The position numbers and the translations under genes were made by a program. Shown one piece after another: positions 52,654 through 61,368 of a stretch of DNA of 64,000 bases; the stretch's first letter is position 1, and every line of letters starts with the position of its first letter. Where the stretch lies: assembly GCF_001905095.1 (NCBI RefSeq), contig NZ_LWLS01000112.1, positions 1 through 64,000 on the forward strand. Reading direction: 5' to 3'. Below the pieces are notes generated by a model that did no database searches, was not told the origin of the DNA, and saw only the letters and a program-made list of their open reading frames with translations. Origin of the DNA: Micromonospora sp. CB01531. GTDB taxonomy: Bacteria > Actinomycetota > Actinomycetes > Mycobacteriales > Micromonosporaceae.

Positions 52654-53618
52654 CCACCGAAGCCATCTTGTTCCCCGGCCAGGGCTCACAACGGCCCGGA
52701 ATGGGCAGGGACCTGTTCGCCCAGTTCCCCGACCTCGTGGCCACCGCCAACGCGATCTGCGGCTACGACCTGCCAGCACTGTGCCAGGAGGACCCACAAC
52801 ATGCCCTACGCCACACCCGATACGCGCAACCGGCCGTATACACCGTCAACGCGCTGGCCTACCGCCGGTGGCTACGCGAACATGGCAGCCCACCCGACAT
52901 TGCCCTCGGCCACAGCCTCGGCGAATACAACGCGCTGGAAGCAGCCGGCGTGTTCGATTTCGACGAAGGCCTGCGACTGGTACTGCAACGGGCCCAGCTG
53001 ACCGCCAGCATCAGCGGTGCAATGACGGCCGTGCTCGGACTGCCCGTATCCGCAATCCACCACGCACTCACGGACGCCAACCTCACCGCAGTCGAACTCG
53101 TCAACCTCAACACGCCGACTCAGACAGTACTGGCGGGGTCGACAGCCAACATCGTCGCGGCCGAACAGGTGCTCCTCGCCGCCGGCGCGTTCGATGTGCG
53201 GCGGCTGGACGTTTCCGGCCCGTTCCACTCCTCCCTCATGCACCCCGCAGCCGTCGCCTACACACAGGCACTAGCAGCCGTCAAGATGAGGCAACCACGG
53301 CTTCCGGTCGTCGCCAACCGCACCGCCCGCCCACATCTCCAAGCGACCATCGCCACTGCCCTCGCCGAGCATATCGACCACCCCGTCCGGTGGCAGGATT
53401 CGATCAAGTGGACACTAGAGAACTACCTCGACGTGCGATTCAACGAGATCGGCGACCAGCCGGGCGTACTGCTGCGGATGCTCCGCCAACTGCTACCACC
53501 ACCCAATGCATCGACAAGCAGTTACTCGACGACCATCGCAACGGCGACGGATGGGCGCGGCGGCGTCCTCGCCGTCAACATCGACAGCGGTGCGGCCGCC
53601 AAGCGCAGCCACAAGTAG
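52650..53618 (+). CDS. Free-standing malonyl acyltransferase (trans-AT)
   Basis: A 322-residue AT. FPGQGSQRPGMG opens the domain; the nucleophile is Ser 89 in ALGHSLGEYNAL and His 193 lies in VSGPFHSSLM. The small residue before FHS agrees with malonyl specificity. It should load malonyl on both ACPs. The C-terminal ~45 residues (after RQLLPPP) are not part of the fold. It is the last of eight genes joined by overlapping stop/start codons, and ends in TAG. A FabD role is unlikely in this context. Confidence 0.9.
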   Translation: MTTEAILFPGQGSQRPGMGRDLFAQFPDLVATANAICGYDLPALCQEDPQHALRHTRYAQPAVYTVNALAYRRWLREHGSPPDIALGHSLGEYNALEAAGVFDFDEGLRLVLQRAQLTASISGAMTAVLGLPVSAIHHALTDANLTAVELVNLNTPTQTVLAGSTANIVAAEQVLLAAGAFDVRRLDVSGPFHSSLMHPAAVAYTQALAAVKMRQPRLPVVANRTARPHLQATIATALAEHIDHPVRWQDSIKWTLENYLDVRFNEIGDQPGVLLRMLRQLLPPPNASTSSYSTTIATATDGRGGVLAVNIDSGAAAKRSHK

Positions 53619-53676
53619 CCCACCGGGGTGAAGCTGTCGTCGTCACCTGTGCCGATCGGGAGGGCCGCCGCGAACA

Positions 53677-54160
53677 TTGCGCACGGCGCACCACCCAACG
53701 ACAGTGCCCTTGATGTCCACCGCAAGGTGTCGTCACCCACGTCCGGGCGGCCGCTGGCACCGGCTGCCCGCGCAGCAACAGGCGCTGATGGCCCTGGCCC
53801 ACCTGCACAACCGCTACACCCTCACCCGCCTCGCAGCCGGTTTCGGGGCGTCGATCACCACCGTGTGGCGGGACCTGCGCGAAGCCGCCGACATGCTTGC
53901 CGCCTGCGCCGACGACCTCGCCGCTGCGATGCGCCGACCCGTCCGGCTGGCGTACGCCATCCTCGACGGCACGCCGATCGACCGGATCGCCGACCAGCGT
54001 CCCTACCACTCGGCAAGCGCAAGCGCCACGGGGTGAACGTGCAGGTCCTGGCCGATGCCGCCGGGCGGCTGATCCGGGCCCCACCCGCACTGCCTGGCCC
54101 GGTCCACGACCTCACCACGACCGCCATCATCGCCACCCGCACCCCCGGCGGCGGACCCCC
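53677..54160 (+). pseudogene. IS5-type transposase fragment, frameshifted
   Basis: The frame opens with LHNRYTLTRLAAGFGASITT, then VWRDLREAADMLAACADDLA and RLAYAILDGTPIDRIADQRP, the helix-turn-helix and first catalytic Asp of an IS5/IS112-like DDE enzyme. After 54013 the similarity moves one frame over (KRKRHGVNVQVLADAAGRLI, PALPGPVHDLT) and then ends. It is a dead copy lying 58 bases downstream of the biosynthetic operon. Confidence 0.7.
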
Positions 54161-54430
54161 ATCCCCACAGCCGTCGTGCTGCCCAACGTGGTCACGCACC
54201 CTTGAGCCGGCCGATACCTCCCGGTGGCCGGCCAGTCCCGGCGTGACCCCCGCCGCCCACTCTGACGGCGCGCGGATCAGTTGTCCCGCGGAGGCCCCCC
54301 AACCACCAGATGGGGAGTCGCTCGCCGGCACGGCGAGGATCCACAACGGTGCCTTGGAAACGCGGTGAACGTAGCACCCACCACGCCGGCGAGCCGTCGA
54401 CCACCTCCGCGGCCGACGGCTCGTGCCTAC

Positions 54431-55132
54431 TCAGAACGCCCGTTCGTAGAGCTCTTGCAGGTCCGGTGTGTCTGCCACGCCGCTGTAGCCACAGCCCATC
54501 ACGCCGCCCTCGAACGACGCGACTAGGTACTTCTCGCCGGTTGCGAAGCTGACGCCGCCCAGCAGCTCCACTGCGGTGTCGTCCTCTTGAGTCACCCGGA
54601 CCACGTCGGTCGTCGCGCCCTTATAGAGATGCGTGACCTGCAGCGTGACCACGTCGCCGGAGATTCCGGTCACCCTACCGGCGAACACGAAGTCGGCCTG
54701 GGTGGCAAGGCTCTGCGGCGACGGTGCTTGGCACCTGCCCTGTTCGCGCCCGGCGGCGGTGAGCCGGGTGATCGACGGCGGCTGAGGCGTCGGGATCGCC
54801 CTAGAGGGCGTGGCCACCGCGGTCGGCTTTGAAGGCGTGGCCACCGCGGTCGGCTGAGAAGGCGTAGCCGCCGCGATCCCCGCAGGCGTGGTGTTCTGTG
54901 GGCGCATCAGACTCCAACCGCTGGCGATGGCGAGCGCCACGAGCGCCGCCGCAGCCAGGGCAACGAACCGATACCGGCCGATGGTGGCACGATGCGCTGT
55001 GGCATTGGGCGGAGCAGTGGCATCGGTCATGGTCTCCTCCAAGAGTCGCGAAACCCGGTCGGGAGCGATTGGCATCAGCGATGCCGCCGGGTCGACGCGA
55101 CGCAGCCGCGCCCACAGGTCATCGTCAGTCAT
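54431..55132 (-). CDS. Membrane protein, probable partner of the ECF sigma factor
   Basis: A 233-residue protein. Residues ~1-55 are cytoplasmic and acidic/helical (TDDDLWARLRRVDPAASL), a membrane helix lies near 55-75 (FVALAAAALVALAIASGWSL), then a Pro/Thr-rich stalk with three near-identical TAVATPS repeats, and an extracellular domain with Cys residues and YKGATTDVVRVTQEDD. ATG 55132 overlaps the sigma stop (ATGA). Position and topology suggest an anti-sigma or sensor role, though no zinc-binding HxxxCxxC is present. The extracellular part resembles proteins with a netrin-like OB domain, but weakly. Confidence 0.7.
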   Translation of the reverse strand: MTDDDLWARLRRVDPAASLMPIAPDRVSRLLEETMTDATAPPNATAHRATIGRYRFVALAAAALVALAIASGWSLMRPQNTTPAGIAAATPSQPTAVATPSKPTAVATPSRAIPTPQPPSITRLTAAGREQGRCQAPSPQSLATQADFVFAGRVTGISGDVVTLQVTHLYKGATTDVVRVTQEDDTAVELLGGVSFATGEKYLVASFEGGVMGCGYSGVADTPDLQELYERAF

Positions 55133-55698
55133 AGCCATCTCCCTCCTGTCGACTCCTCATGTCCGGCCAGGTCACCAACCTTTCGCAGTTCCTCGCGCAG
55201 TCTCTGTTTGGCCCGATGCAGCCGTATACTGGCCGCGTTCGCGGAGATCCCGAGGACCACGGCGATCTGTGCCGGGGCGAGTTCTTCCCAGGCCCACAGC
55301 CGCAGCAGTTCGGCATCCTCGGCGCGCAGCCGAGATAGTGCGGCGGTGAGTGCCTCGTCCCGCAGCGGCGGCTCCTCCGCCACGCTCTGCGGCGGGTCAA
55401 TCGCGGCGATCCGCGCGACCAAGCGGTTCTGCCGACGCTGCGTGCGCTCGGCATTGCCCAGGCAGCGCCGGGCCACACCGTACGCCCAGGGCAGATGATC
55501 GCCGGGCATCTCGTCGAAGCGGCGCCAGCAGACCAGCATTGTCTCAGACAGCACGTCGTCGGCGGTTGCCGCGTCGGTACGCCGGACGAGATACCGGCGC
55601 AACGCGTCGATCATGGTCGGCGCCAGGGCCTCGAAACGCGTCCGGCGCCCGTCCAGGTTCACAACGTCCACCCTGGCACATGTCCGGCGCCGGGCCAT
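55129..55698 (-). CDS. ECF (SigE-like) RNA polymerase sigma factor
   Basis: A 189-residue sigma-70 family ECF factor. Region 2 includes ADDVLSETMLVCWRRFDEMP and LPWAYGVARRCLGNAERTQR; region 4 has LLRLWAWEELAPAQIAVVLG followed by ISANAASIRLHRAKQRL. It lacks extra domains. ATG 55698 is the longest start; GTG 55671 is possible. The stop overlaps the membrane partner gene, so the two form a sigma/anti-sigma-like operon that answers an envelope signal. Confidence 0.9.
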   Translation of the reverse strand: MARRRTCARVDVVNLDGRRTRFEALAPTMIDALRRYLVRRTDAATADDVLSETMLVCWRRFDEMPGDHLPWAYGVARRCLGNAERTQRRQNRLVARIAAIDPPQSVAEEPPLRDEALTAALSRLRAEDAELLRLWAWEELAPAQIAVVLGISANAASIRLHRAKQRLREELRKVGDLAGHEESTGGRWL

Positions 55699-55789
55699 TC
55701 CTTTCGGATCTGGCGTATTGGCACCACATTCTCCTCGATGAGATCAACAACGGTCACAGGTACCGTTCCTATGGACTGAGCATGAGTTG

Positions 55790-56345
55790 CAGGTGCTCAG
55801 CCGCGTGCCCCGAACGGTGTTGTGCACACTGGTCCCCCGCGTTCGCTCCGTAGCCGGCGCACACAGATCGTGCCCCCGCGGGTCCGGGATTGCGGGGACG
55901 GGTTCCCTCGCGCTCGGGGTTCCCGGTCCGGCCTGGGCGATCCGATGCCCCTGCTCATCACTCCGGTGGGCACGGGCCGTGTCGTCCGTCGCCGGATCGG
56001 GTGTCCCCGGGCGCGTCGTCCGATCGCCACGGCGGCGTCGTGGCGGGTTGTCTTGCGGCGTTTGCTGGTCAGTGGCTTCTGCCAGTGCTGGGCGCCCCAC
56101 TGTGACGTGTAGGCGGGGTCGACTGCGATGATCGCGACCCCGACCGCTTGGGCTATGGACGTGATCCGGGCGCGGAGTTTGCCTGTGGGCATGCCGGAGA
56201 TGAGATGGCGGAACCACCTTCGGCGGCCGTGCTTCTCTCGGGTTTTCTCCCTGTCGAAGTTCAGGTCCCCGATGCCGATCACCGCGCATTCGCAGAACCC
56301 ACCCTGTCCGGTCCGCAGGGAGTTGCCCGGCGTTGTACTGCTGAC
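55790..56345 (-). pseudogene. C-terminal fragment of a second TnpB-like transposase
   Basis: The minus strand encodes VIGIGDLNFDREKTREKHGR, then ISGMPTGKLRARITSIAQAV, VDPAYTSQWGAQHWQKPL and TRHDAAVAIGRRARGHPIRR, the RuvC-II to RuvC-III half of an actinobacterial IS605-type OrfB. The N-terminal half is absent and the tail shifts frame near 55990 (DEQGHRIAQAGPGTPSAREP lies in another frame). It is a different subfamily from the element at 38.5-40.6 kb. Confidence 0.65.
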
Positions 56346-56463
56346 CTGATGCTGGCCAGGTTGCCTCGACGCTCCGAAGTCCGGCCGTCCGGATCAATCT
56401 GGCCGAGCTTGTCCCCGCGGTCACCCGGTTCCGGTGCTCCCCGGCTCTCGAGGAGGCCTGCTC

Positions 56464-57015
56464 TCAGGAGCCGACGAGCACCTCGTACGAGTAGATCTTC
56501 AGTTCCCGGTTTCCGTAGCCGATGTTCGCCGCACCGAAGGCGGAGCGGATCTTGCCCGGTTGCAGATCGCCGTCTACGACCGTCGCGCGCGCAACGAAAA
56601 GCTCCTCGCCCGTGGCTTCATGCCCCCAAGCGCTGGCCTCCACCGGTATCTCGCCAAAGCGAGCCTCTCGCCATTCGCCCGCCTCCATCAGCACCTCGTA
56701 CTCGTCGACCCGAAGCTCACCGCCGTTCCAGGCGATCTGCGCTCCGCCGAACGCGGGCCGCACTTTGCCAGGATGAAGGCCGTTGAAGACTCTCGCGCGG
56801 CAGACCCACAGCGGTTCGCCATCGGCCTCGCGGCCGTGCGCAACCGCCCCGTCGGGGATGGCGCCCAACCTCGCCCGCCTCCAGTGATACCGGTCTCTCC
56901 GGCGATGCCACCACTGGCCGATGCCCACGCTCACTCCCGGCAGTTCCGCCATTGCCTGTGGCACCAACCAAGGTCCATTGGTGCCGGCGTATCGGGTGCA
57001 CGTTACATGTCGCAT
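56464..57015 (-). CDS. DM9-repeat (DUF3421) protein
   Basis: A protein of about 183 residues with two DM9 repeats. Repeat 1 (residues ~44-108) reads GAIPDGAVAHGREADGEPLW, then HPGKVRPAFG and ELRVDEYEVL. Repeat 2 (~113-180) gives GEIPVEASAWGHEATGEELF, LQPGKIRSAFG and ELKIYSYEVL. DM9 domains are best known from insect, mollusc and flatworm proteins that bind mannose-type glycans; bacterial members are few. There is no signal peptide, so it may be cytoplasmic. ATG 57015 has a GGAG site; the frame is open to 57060. Confidence 0.7.
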   Translation of the reverse strand: MRHVTCTRYAGTNGPWLVPQAMAELPGVSVGIGQWWHRRRDRYHWRRARLGAIPDGAVAHGREADGEPLWVCRARVFNGLHPGKVRPAFGGAQIAWNGGELRVDEYEVLMEAGEWREARFGEIPVEASAWGHEATGEELFVARATVVDGDLQPGKIRSAFGAANIGYGNRELKIYSYEVLVGS

Positions 57016-57248
57016 CGCCGGAGTCTCCACTGCCACCGAATCCCTGGCTTCGCGCATCACATACCGGACTGGCCATCTTCAACCGGGCGGTCAGGCACCG
57101 CCCGGTTGGTAACGCCCTGCGGGTCGTGGTGGGCCGGGAACCGGAATGGCCCGCGACAGGGGGCAAGAATGGACACTGGCCGTCAAGCCCGGCCGAGGCG
57201 CGGCTTGGCCTTCGCGGTCTAAAGGTGCTCTGACCGGCTAGCCCACAC

Positions 57249-57282
57249 CGGCCGGCCGAAGCGAGACGGCTTCGGCCGGCCG
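57249..57282 (-). terminator. Hairpin terminator after the alpha/beta hydrolase
   Basis: A perfect 14-bp stem (CGGCCGGCCGAAGC and its complement) with a 6-base loop lies 20 bases after the end of the minus-strand hydrolase gene. Confidence 0.75.
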
Positions 57283-57301
57283 ATACGGGCTGAACGCGGA
57301 A

Positions 57302-58111
57302 TCAGCGGGCGGCTCGTTCGATCACGTCGGTGACAGTGCCCGGACGGGACAGCGCGACCAAGTGGGAAGCGCCCTGAACCTCGACCTTGTGGGCACCTGC
57401 ACGCGAGGCCATGAAGCGTTCGGCAGCCGGGGCGAGGGCGTGGTCACCGGTGGCGACGACGGCGTACTTCGGCAGGTCTGCCGGGGCGGTCCGCGGGACC
57501 GGCTCGGTGAAGACCGACGCCGCGACCGGACGCTGGGACGCCCCCAGTACGGCGGCCTGGCGAGCCGGCAGATCGGCTGCGAACACCGCGCGGAACGACT
57601 CCTGCTTCATCACCACATCGGCACCGCCGGGGTAGCTGATCACGTTCGTCGTATCCGGCCCGATCTCGCTGCCCGGGAACTGCGCGCTCAGCCCACCGAG
57701 TGTCTCACCGGCCTGCGGGATGAACGCCGCCACGTAGACGAGCGCCTGCACATCAGCGGCGCTCGCGAGCTGGCTAATCAGGGCACCGCCATACGAGTGG
57801 CCGACGAGTACCTTCGGGCCCGGGATGCCTGCGAGTACGCCGTTCAGGTACGTCGTGTCGGACGCGATCCCGCGCAGCGGTACGGCCGGTGCGACTACGG
57901 TGTAGCCGTCTCGCTGGAGCCGGCTGGTCACCTCCGACCAGCTTGCGCCGTCGGCGAACGCACCGTGCAGCAGCACGATCGTCGGCTTCGCATGGTGCGT
58001 GGCCTGAGCGGCAGCGGTGGGCGCACCGACCGCCAGAAGTATGACGCCGGCGGCTGTGGCGATCAGCCGGCGACGAAGGCTCTTCGAGCCGCCCTTGGGA
58101 AACAGGTTCAT
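57302..58111 (-). CDS. Exported alpha/beta hydrolase
   Basis: A 269-residue hydrolase with an N-terminal export signal (SLRRRLIATAAGVILLAVGA, twin-Arg-like, cleavage after AAAQA). The fold shows LLHGAFADGASW (oxyanion region), the nucleophile elbow VLVGHSYGGALIS near residues 101-113, the acid in VVATGDHALAP and the His in QGASHLVALSRP. It resembles the salicylate-esterase/MEKC-like family common in soil bacteria, acting on small esters. ATG 58111 has an AAAGGA site. It is monocistronic with its own terminator. Confidence 0.88.
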   Translation of the reverse strand: MNLFPKGGSKSLRRRLIATAAGVILLAVGAPTAAAQATHHAKPTIVLLHGAFADGASWSEVTSRLQRDGYTVVAPAVPLRGIASDTTYLNGVLAGIPGPKVLVGHSYGGALISQLASAADVQALVYVAAFIPQAGETLGGLSAQFPGSEIGPDTTNVISYPGGADVVMKQESFRAVFAADLPARQAAVLGASQRPVAASVFTEPVPRTAPADLPKYAVVATGDHALAPAAERFMASRAGAHKVEVQGASHLVALSRPGTVTDVIERAAR

Positions 58112-59527
58112 CGTCCTTTGCTCCTCGTCTTGAGCTGCGACACCTCTGTGTCCCGACCACGGTCTCGCGGGTGACTTGAGCTTCGCACCCGGGTAACTCC
58201 CGGGCCTTTCCTACCCCCGTGCCACTAGGGCGTCGCCGGGTTGCATCGGTTGCGTCCACACCACGGACGTGGTGTACGACTTGCCCGTGATGGACGGGTT
58301 AGGTAGATAAAAGACGGCCTTCGCGTTGATCCTTCGAGACGATCAAGCCAGAGAAGGAAGAGAGAACGCGATGGCCGCATCTGAGAGTGCGAACCCCGCG
58401 ACCCGAGTCTGGACAGCGGTCCAACTCGGTGTACTGGCGCCGTACCTGCTGAACACCGATGAGAAATGAGGGCGTCGACAACGGCAAGGTGTTCGACGAT
58501 CTTAAGGCGGCGATTGGCCGCCGTACGCCGCCCTCGCCCGTGTCGTGCGCCTTGCTGCCGGACTTCCGCGTCGATCTCCCGAAGGTCGACGTACGACTCT
58601 GGTTGTTCATTGCATCGAGGACAGGCGACGCGGCAGCCACGGGCTAGGGCCCGGGTCAGGCGGCTGAAGGCACAGCATCGCGTGCTGCCTGCGGTCGAAG
58701 GCGTGCGCAACGCACGTCGTCGATGCGGTACGACCGTCCCCTGCCGCGATTCTGGTGGCGCGGACGAGTCAAAAGGTTCACTGAACTGCGATGCACGAAC
58801 GGCCGTCAAAAGGAGGGCAGCCGAAGTCGCGAGCAGACGCCGAGGGAGGTCCTCGTGAAACTGACGAGCGTTGAGTCGTCAGATGAACGGGCGAGCGGGA
58901 GTGAAAACGGGCAGCGTGCGGGATCACGAGAGCGCGGCCTGCGTCGCGGGCGATCTCGCTCGCATTCCGTTCACGCGGTGGTCCGTGCTGTCCATGGAAA
59001 CACCTCAGCATGGCTCAAGGACTGACGCCGCGAGAGCCATGGCGAGGGTGAGCACGCGTGCCTGACCCCGAACTCCAAGCGCAACATCGTCGTGATCGCC
59101 AAGGCGGTCGCTCAGGATGGGCTCTCCATGTGCTCACGGCAGGTCCTCAGGTGCAAGCCTGAAGGCGGCGGAGACCCCCTGGGCCGCAGACCTCACCCCC
59201 GTCACAATCGAGTTGGGTTGCCTGACCAATGGTCGTCCCATATCTGTGTGACCCCCCAGGGCACCTGTTCATCCGGCCGCGTCGCGTCCGGCGCTATGGC
59301 AACGCCCAGCCGGTCGGGGAGCTCCACCAGCCTTGGGGCAAGGGGTTCACGTCCTCACGCGTTCTCCTGCTCTTCCGCGTTGGTTGCGAGGGCTGGGCTA
59401 GGGGCGTACCGGGTCGCCCGGCGCGTGGCCGAGGAGACATTGCGGGACGGAACGGTCGGCGGCGGACTCGGCTACGGCGCAGCGAGCCCGCTCTTGCCAG
59501 GCTCGCGCCGCCCGGCGAGGCGGGCAG
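58112..59527. other. 1.4-kb stretch without a recognisable gene
   Basis: All frames longer than 60 codons here have Arg/Ser-rich, non-protein-like translations. The only plausible coding unit is the short ORF at 58371. A minus-like decay pattern (short runs such as TIELGCLTNGRPIS on the plus strand near 59200) suggests remnants of old genes, but I cannot name them. Confidence 0.4.
58371..58469 (+). CDS. Possible 32-residue small protein
   Basis: ATG 58371 follows GGAAGAGAG at a good distance. The peptide MAASESANPATRVWTAVQLG, then VLAPYLLNTDEK, has a hydrophobic middle that could sit at a membrane. There is no known family, and the surrounding DNA is otherwise non-coding. It is listed for its strong ribosome site only. 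Confidence 0.25.
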   Translation: MAASESANPATRVWTAVQLGVLAPYLLNTDEK

Positions 59528-60046
59528 ATGGTGCCGATGATGCGATCGGTACGGTGGCCGGCTGTGTTGGCGGGACCGGCCGCCGTGGTGCTCACGGCCG
59601 GCTGTGCCGGTGGCCCCGCCGCCACGGACGTTACGGCCGAGCGAACAGTCCCGGTGCCTGCTAGCACCTCGCGGGCACCGGGACTGTTCGTGGTGAACTC
59701 GCAGCGGCTCGGTGGCCCGATCGTCATCGACGTCCGCGGGTACGCCCTCTACCGCAGCGACGCTGACCGGGCGAGTCCGTCGCGGTCGGCGTGCGTCGGC
59801 GAGTGCACGGCCACGTGGCTGCCGGTGATGGCGGGGGAACTCTCGCGGCTACGCGTCGTCGGCATGGACCGTGGAAGGCTCGGCAGGCTTGTCCGGTCAG
59901 ACGGCACCGAGCAGCTCACCTTGTCGGGATGGCCGCTGTACGGCTATAGCGGTGACGCGTTCCCAGGCGATGCCAACGGGCACGGGCTCAACGGCTGGTA
60001 CGTGATCTCCCCGAGCGGGGAGCGGGCCGGCCGCGCCACGTCCTGA
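59528..60046 (+). CDS. PF03640 secreted-repeat lipoprotein
   Basis: A 172-residue lipoprotein. The signal ends in VVLTAGCAGG, so Cys ~26 is lipidated. Two copies of the PF03640 repeat follow: VIDVRGYALYRSDADRASPS with SACVGECTATWLPVMAG, and LVRSDGTEQLTLSGWPLYGY with YSGDAFPGDANGHGLNGWYV. The family is of unknown function and often accompanies redox or stress two-component systems. It converges on the kinase gene, with only 6 bases between the stops. The first ATG at 59528 is used; 59537 and 59540 are alternatives. Confidence 0.85.
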   Translation: MVPMMRSVRWPAVLAGPAAVVLTAGCAGGPAATDVTAERTVPVPASTSRAPGLFVVNSQRLGGPIVIDVRGYALYRSDADRASPSRSACVGECTATWLPVMAGELSRLRVVGMDRGRLGRLVRSDGTEQLTLSGWPLYGYSGDAFPGDANGHGLNGWYVISPSGERAGRATS

Positions 60047-60052
60047 CCGCGG

Positions 60053-61366
60053 TCAGGACGGCGACGGGTCCGGAAGCGTCAGGACGGCAGTGGTGCCGCG
60101 ACCGGAGCGTGGCTCCAGGCGCAGCGCTCCGCCGTGCAGCTCGGCCACCCACTGGGCGATGGTCAGGCCAAGTCCAGTGCCGTCGGCGGCGTTGCTTTGG
60201 AAGCGCCGCGCCGGCCGGTCGCCCAGGCCGGGGCCGGCGTCCTCGATCAGAACCAGGCCAGGCTCGACGACGATGGTGATCCTCGCCGGCTCCGATCCGG
60301 TGCGACCGTGCCGTACGGCGTTGTGCACGAGGTTGCGGATGGCGATACGCACCAGGGTGGGATCGCCGTTCACGACCGCCGGGGTGGCCGAGAGCTGTGC
60401 TCGGTGTGGCGAGTGCACGGTTTCGGCGACCACCTCCTCGGCCAGCTGGTCGAGACGAAACGGCTGTCGGTGCAGTTCGCGCAGGCCAGCGACAAGTCGC
60501 GCCCGCATGAGCAGTGCCTCTACCGAGTCACCCAGCTGTTCGGTGGAACGCAGCACTTGGCGCAGGGCGTGCGGCTGCTGCGCGGGGTTCGTGAGCGCAG
60601 CCTCGGACAGCGCCCGGATGACGGTCAGTGGAGTACGCAGCTCGTGCGCCGCGTCGGCGACGAATCGTTCCTGCTGACCCAGCGCCTCAACTGCGGGCTG
60701 CGTGCCGCGTCGGGCCAGTAGGTAACCGCCGAGCCCGGCGAGCAGTGTGAACACCATCCCCCCAGCGAACAGGGACCAGCCCAGCCGTTGATGTGCGTGC
60801 TGGATCGGGCCCAGGTCGACGGCGATGACCACCGTCCCCGACACTGCCCCGGTGACCACATGCGTGAAGGGCACGGCGAGTAGCTGCGCGCGACGTCCAC
60901 CCGCGATGATGGTGGTGTCGTAGCCACGGCCGCCGTACCAGACTTGGCGGGCGGGGCGGTTCAGGGTCTCTGGCGCGATGACCGGCAGGGTGGACGGGTG
61001 CGCGAAGACGAGACGTACATCGGTGCGGGTGCCTTCGTAGACATACACCGCGATCGGCCCGTTTGCCGTTGGATCGGCGAAGAGGCGGTCCAACTGCAGT
61101 ACGCCGGAATCGTAGTAAAGCAGCGCTGTCGTGGCACGGGCGGTGCGGTCCAGCTCGGCCTCGACCAGGCCGTCCCGCTGCCGCTCGTCGACGATCATGG
61201 CCACTGCGCCCATCCCGGCAAGTCCGACGACATTAAGCGCAATCAGTAGCAGGGTGATCCGTACGCGTAGGGCACCCAACCGGCGTACGGTCTGCATCTG
61301 CGCGGGTTGGGCCTGGCCCATGCGGCCCGGCGCGCGTCGCGACGCGGTGACACGTTGCCACCTCAC
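60053..61366 (-). CDS. Sensor histidine kinase
   Basis: A 437-residue membrane kinase. The first transmembrane helix (ITLLLIALNVVGLAGMGAVA, ~37-56) and the second (~198-217) flank an extracytoplasmic sensor of ~140 residues. The phosphoacceptor is His 241 in VADAAHELRTPLTVIRAL, and the ATPase domain has IRNLVHNAVRHGR, EDAGPGLGDRPA and GTGLGLTIAQWVAE. The HAMP linker is short or absent. It pairs with the response regulator two bases upstream. GTG 61366 starts the frame; the Arg-rich first 30 residues could be shortened by a later start. Confidence 0.9.
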   Translation of the reverse strand: MRWQRVTASRRAPGRMGQAQPAQMQTVRRLGALRVRITLLLIALNVVGLAGMGAVAMIVDERQRDGLVEAELDRTARATTALLYYDSGVLQLDRLFADPTANGPIAVYVYEGTRTDVRLVFAHPSTLPVIAPETLNRPARQVWYGGRGYDTTIIAGGRRAQLLAVPFTHVVTGAVSGTVVIAVDLGPIQHAHQRLGWSLFAGGMVFTLLAGLGGYLLARRGTQPAVEALGQQERFVADAAHELRTPLTVIRALSEAALTNPAQQPHALRQVLRSTEQLGDSVEALLMRARLVAGLRELHRQPFRLDQLAEEVVAETVHSPHRAQLSATPAVVNGDPTLVRIAIRNLVHNAVRHGRTGSEPARITIVVEPGLVLIEDAGPGLGDRPARRFQSNAADGTGLGLTIAQWVAELHGGALRLEPRSGRGTTAVLTLPDPSPS

Positions 61367-61368
61367 GG

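Noticed and set aside
58225..58809. A 194-codon minus-strand ORF in the empty region
   Set aside because: The translation is Arg/Ser/Pro-rich with no family pattern, and no ribosome site precedes it.
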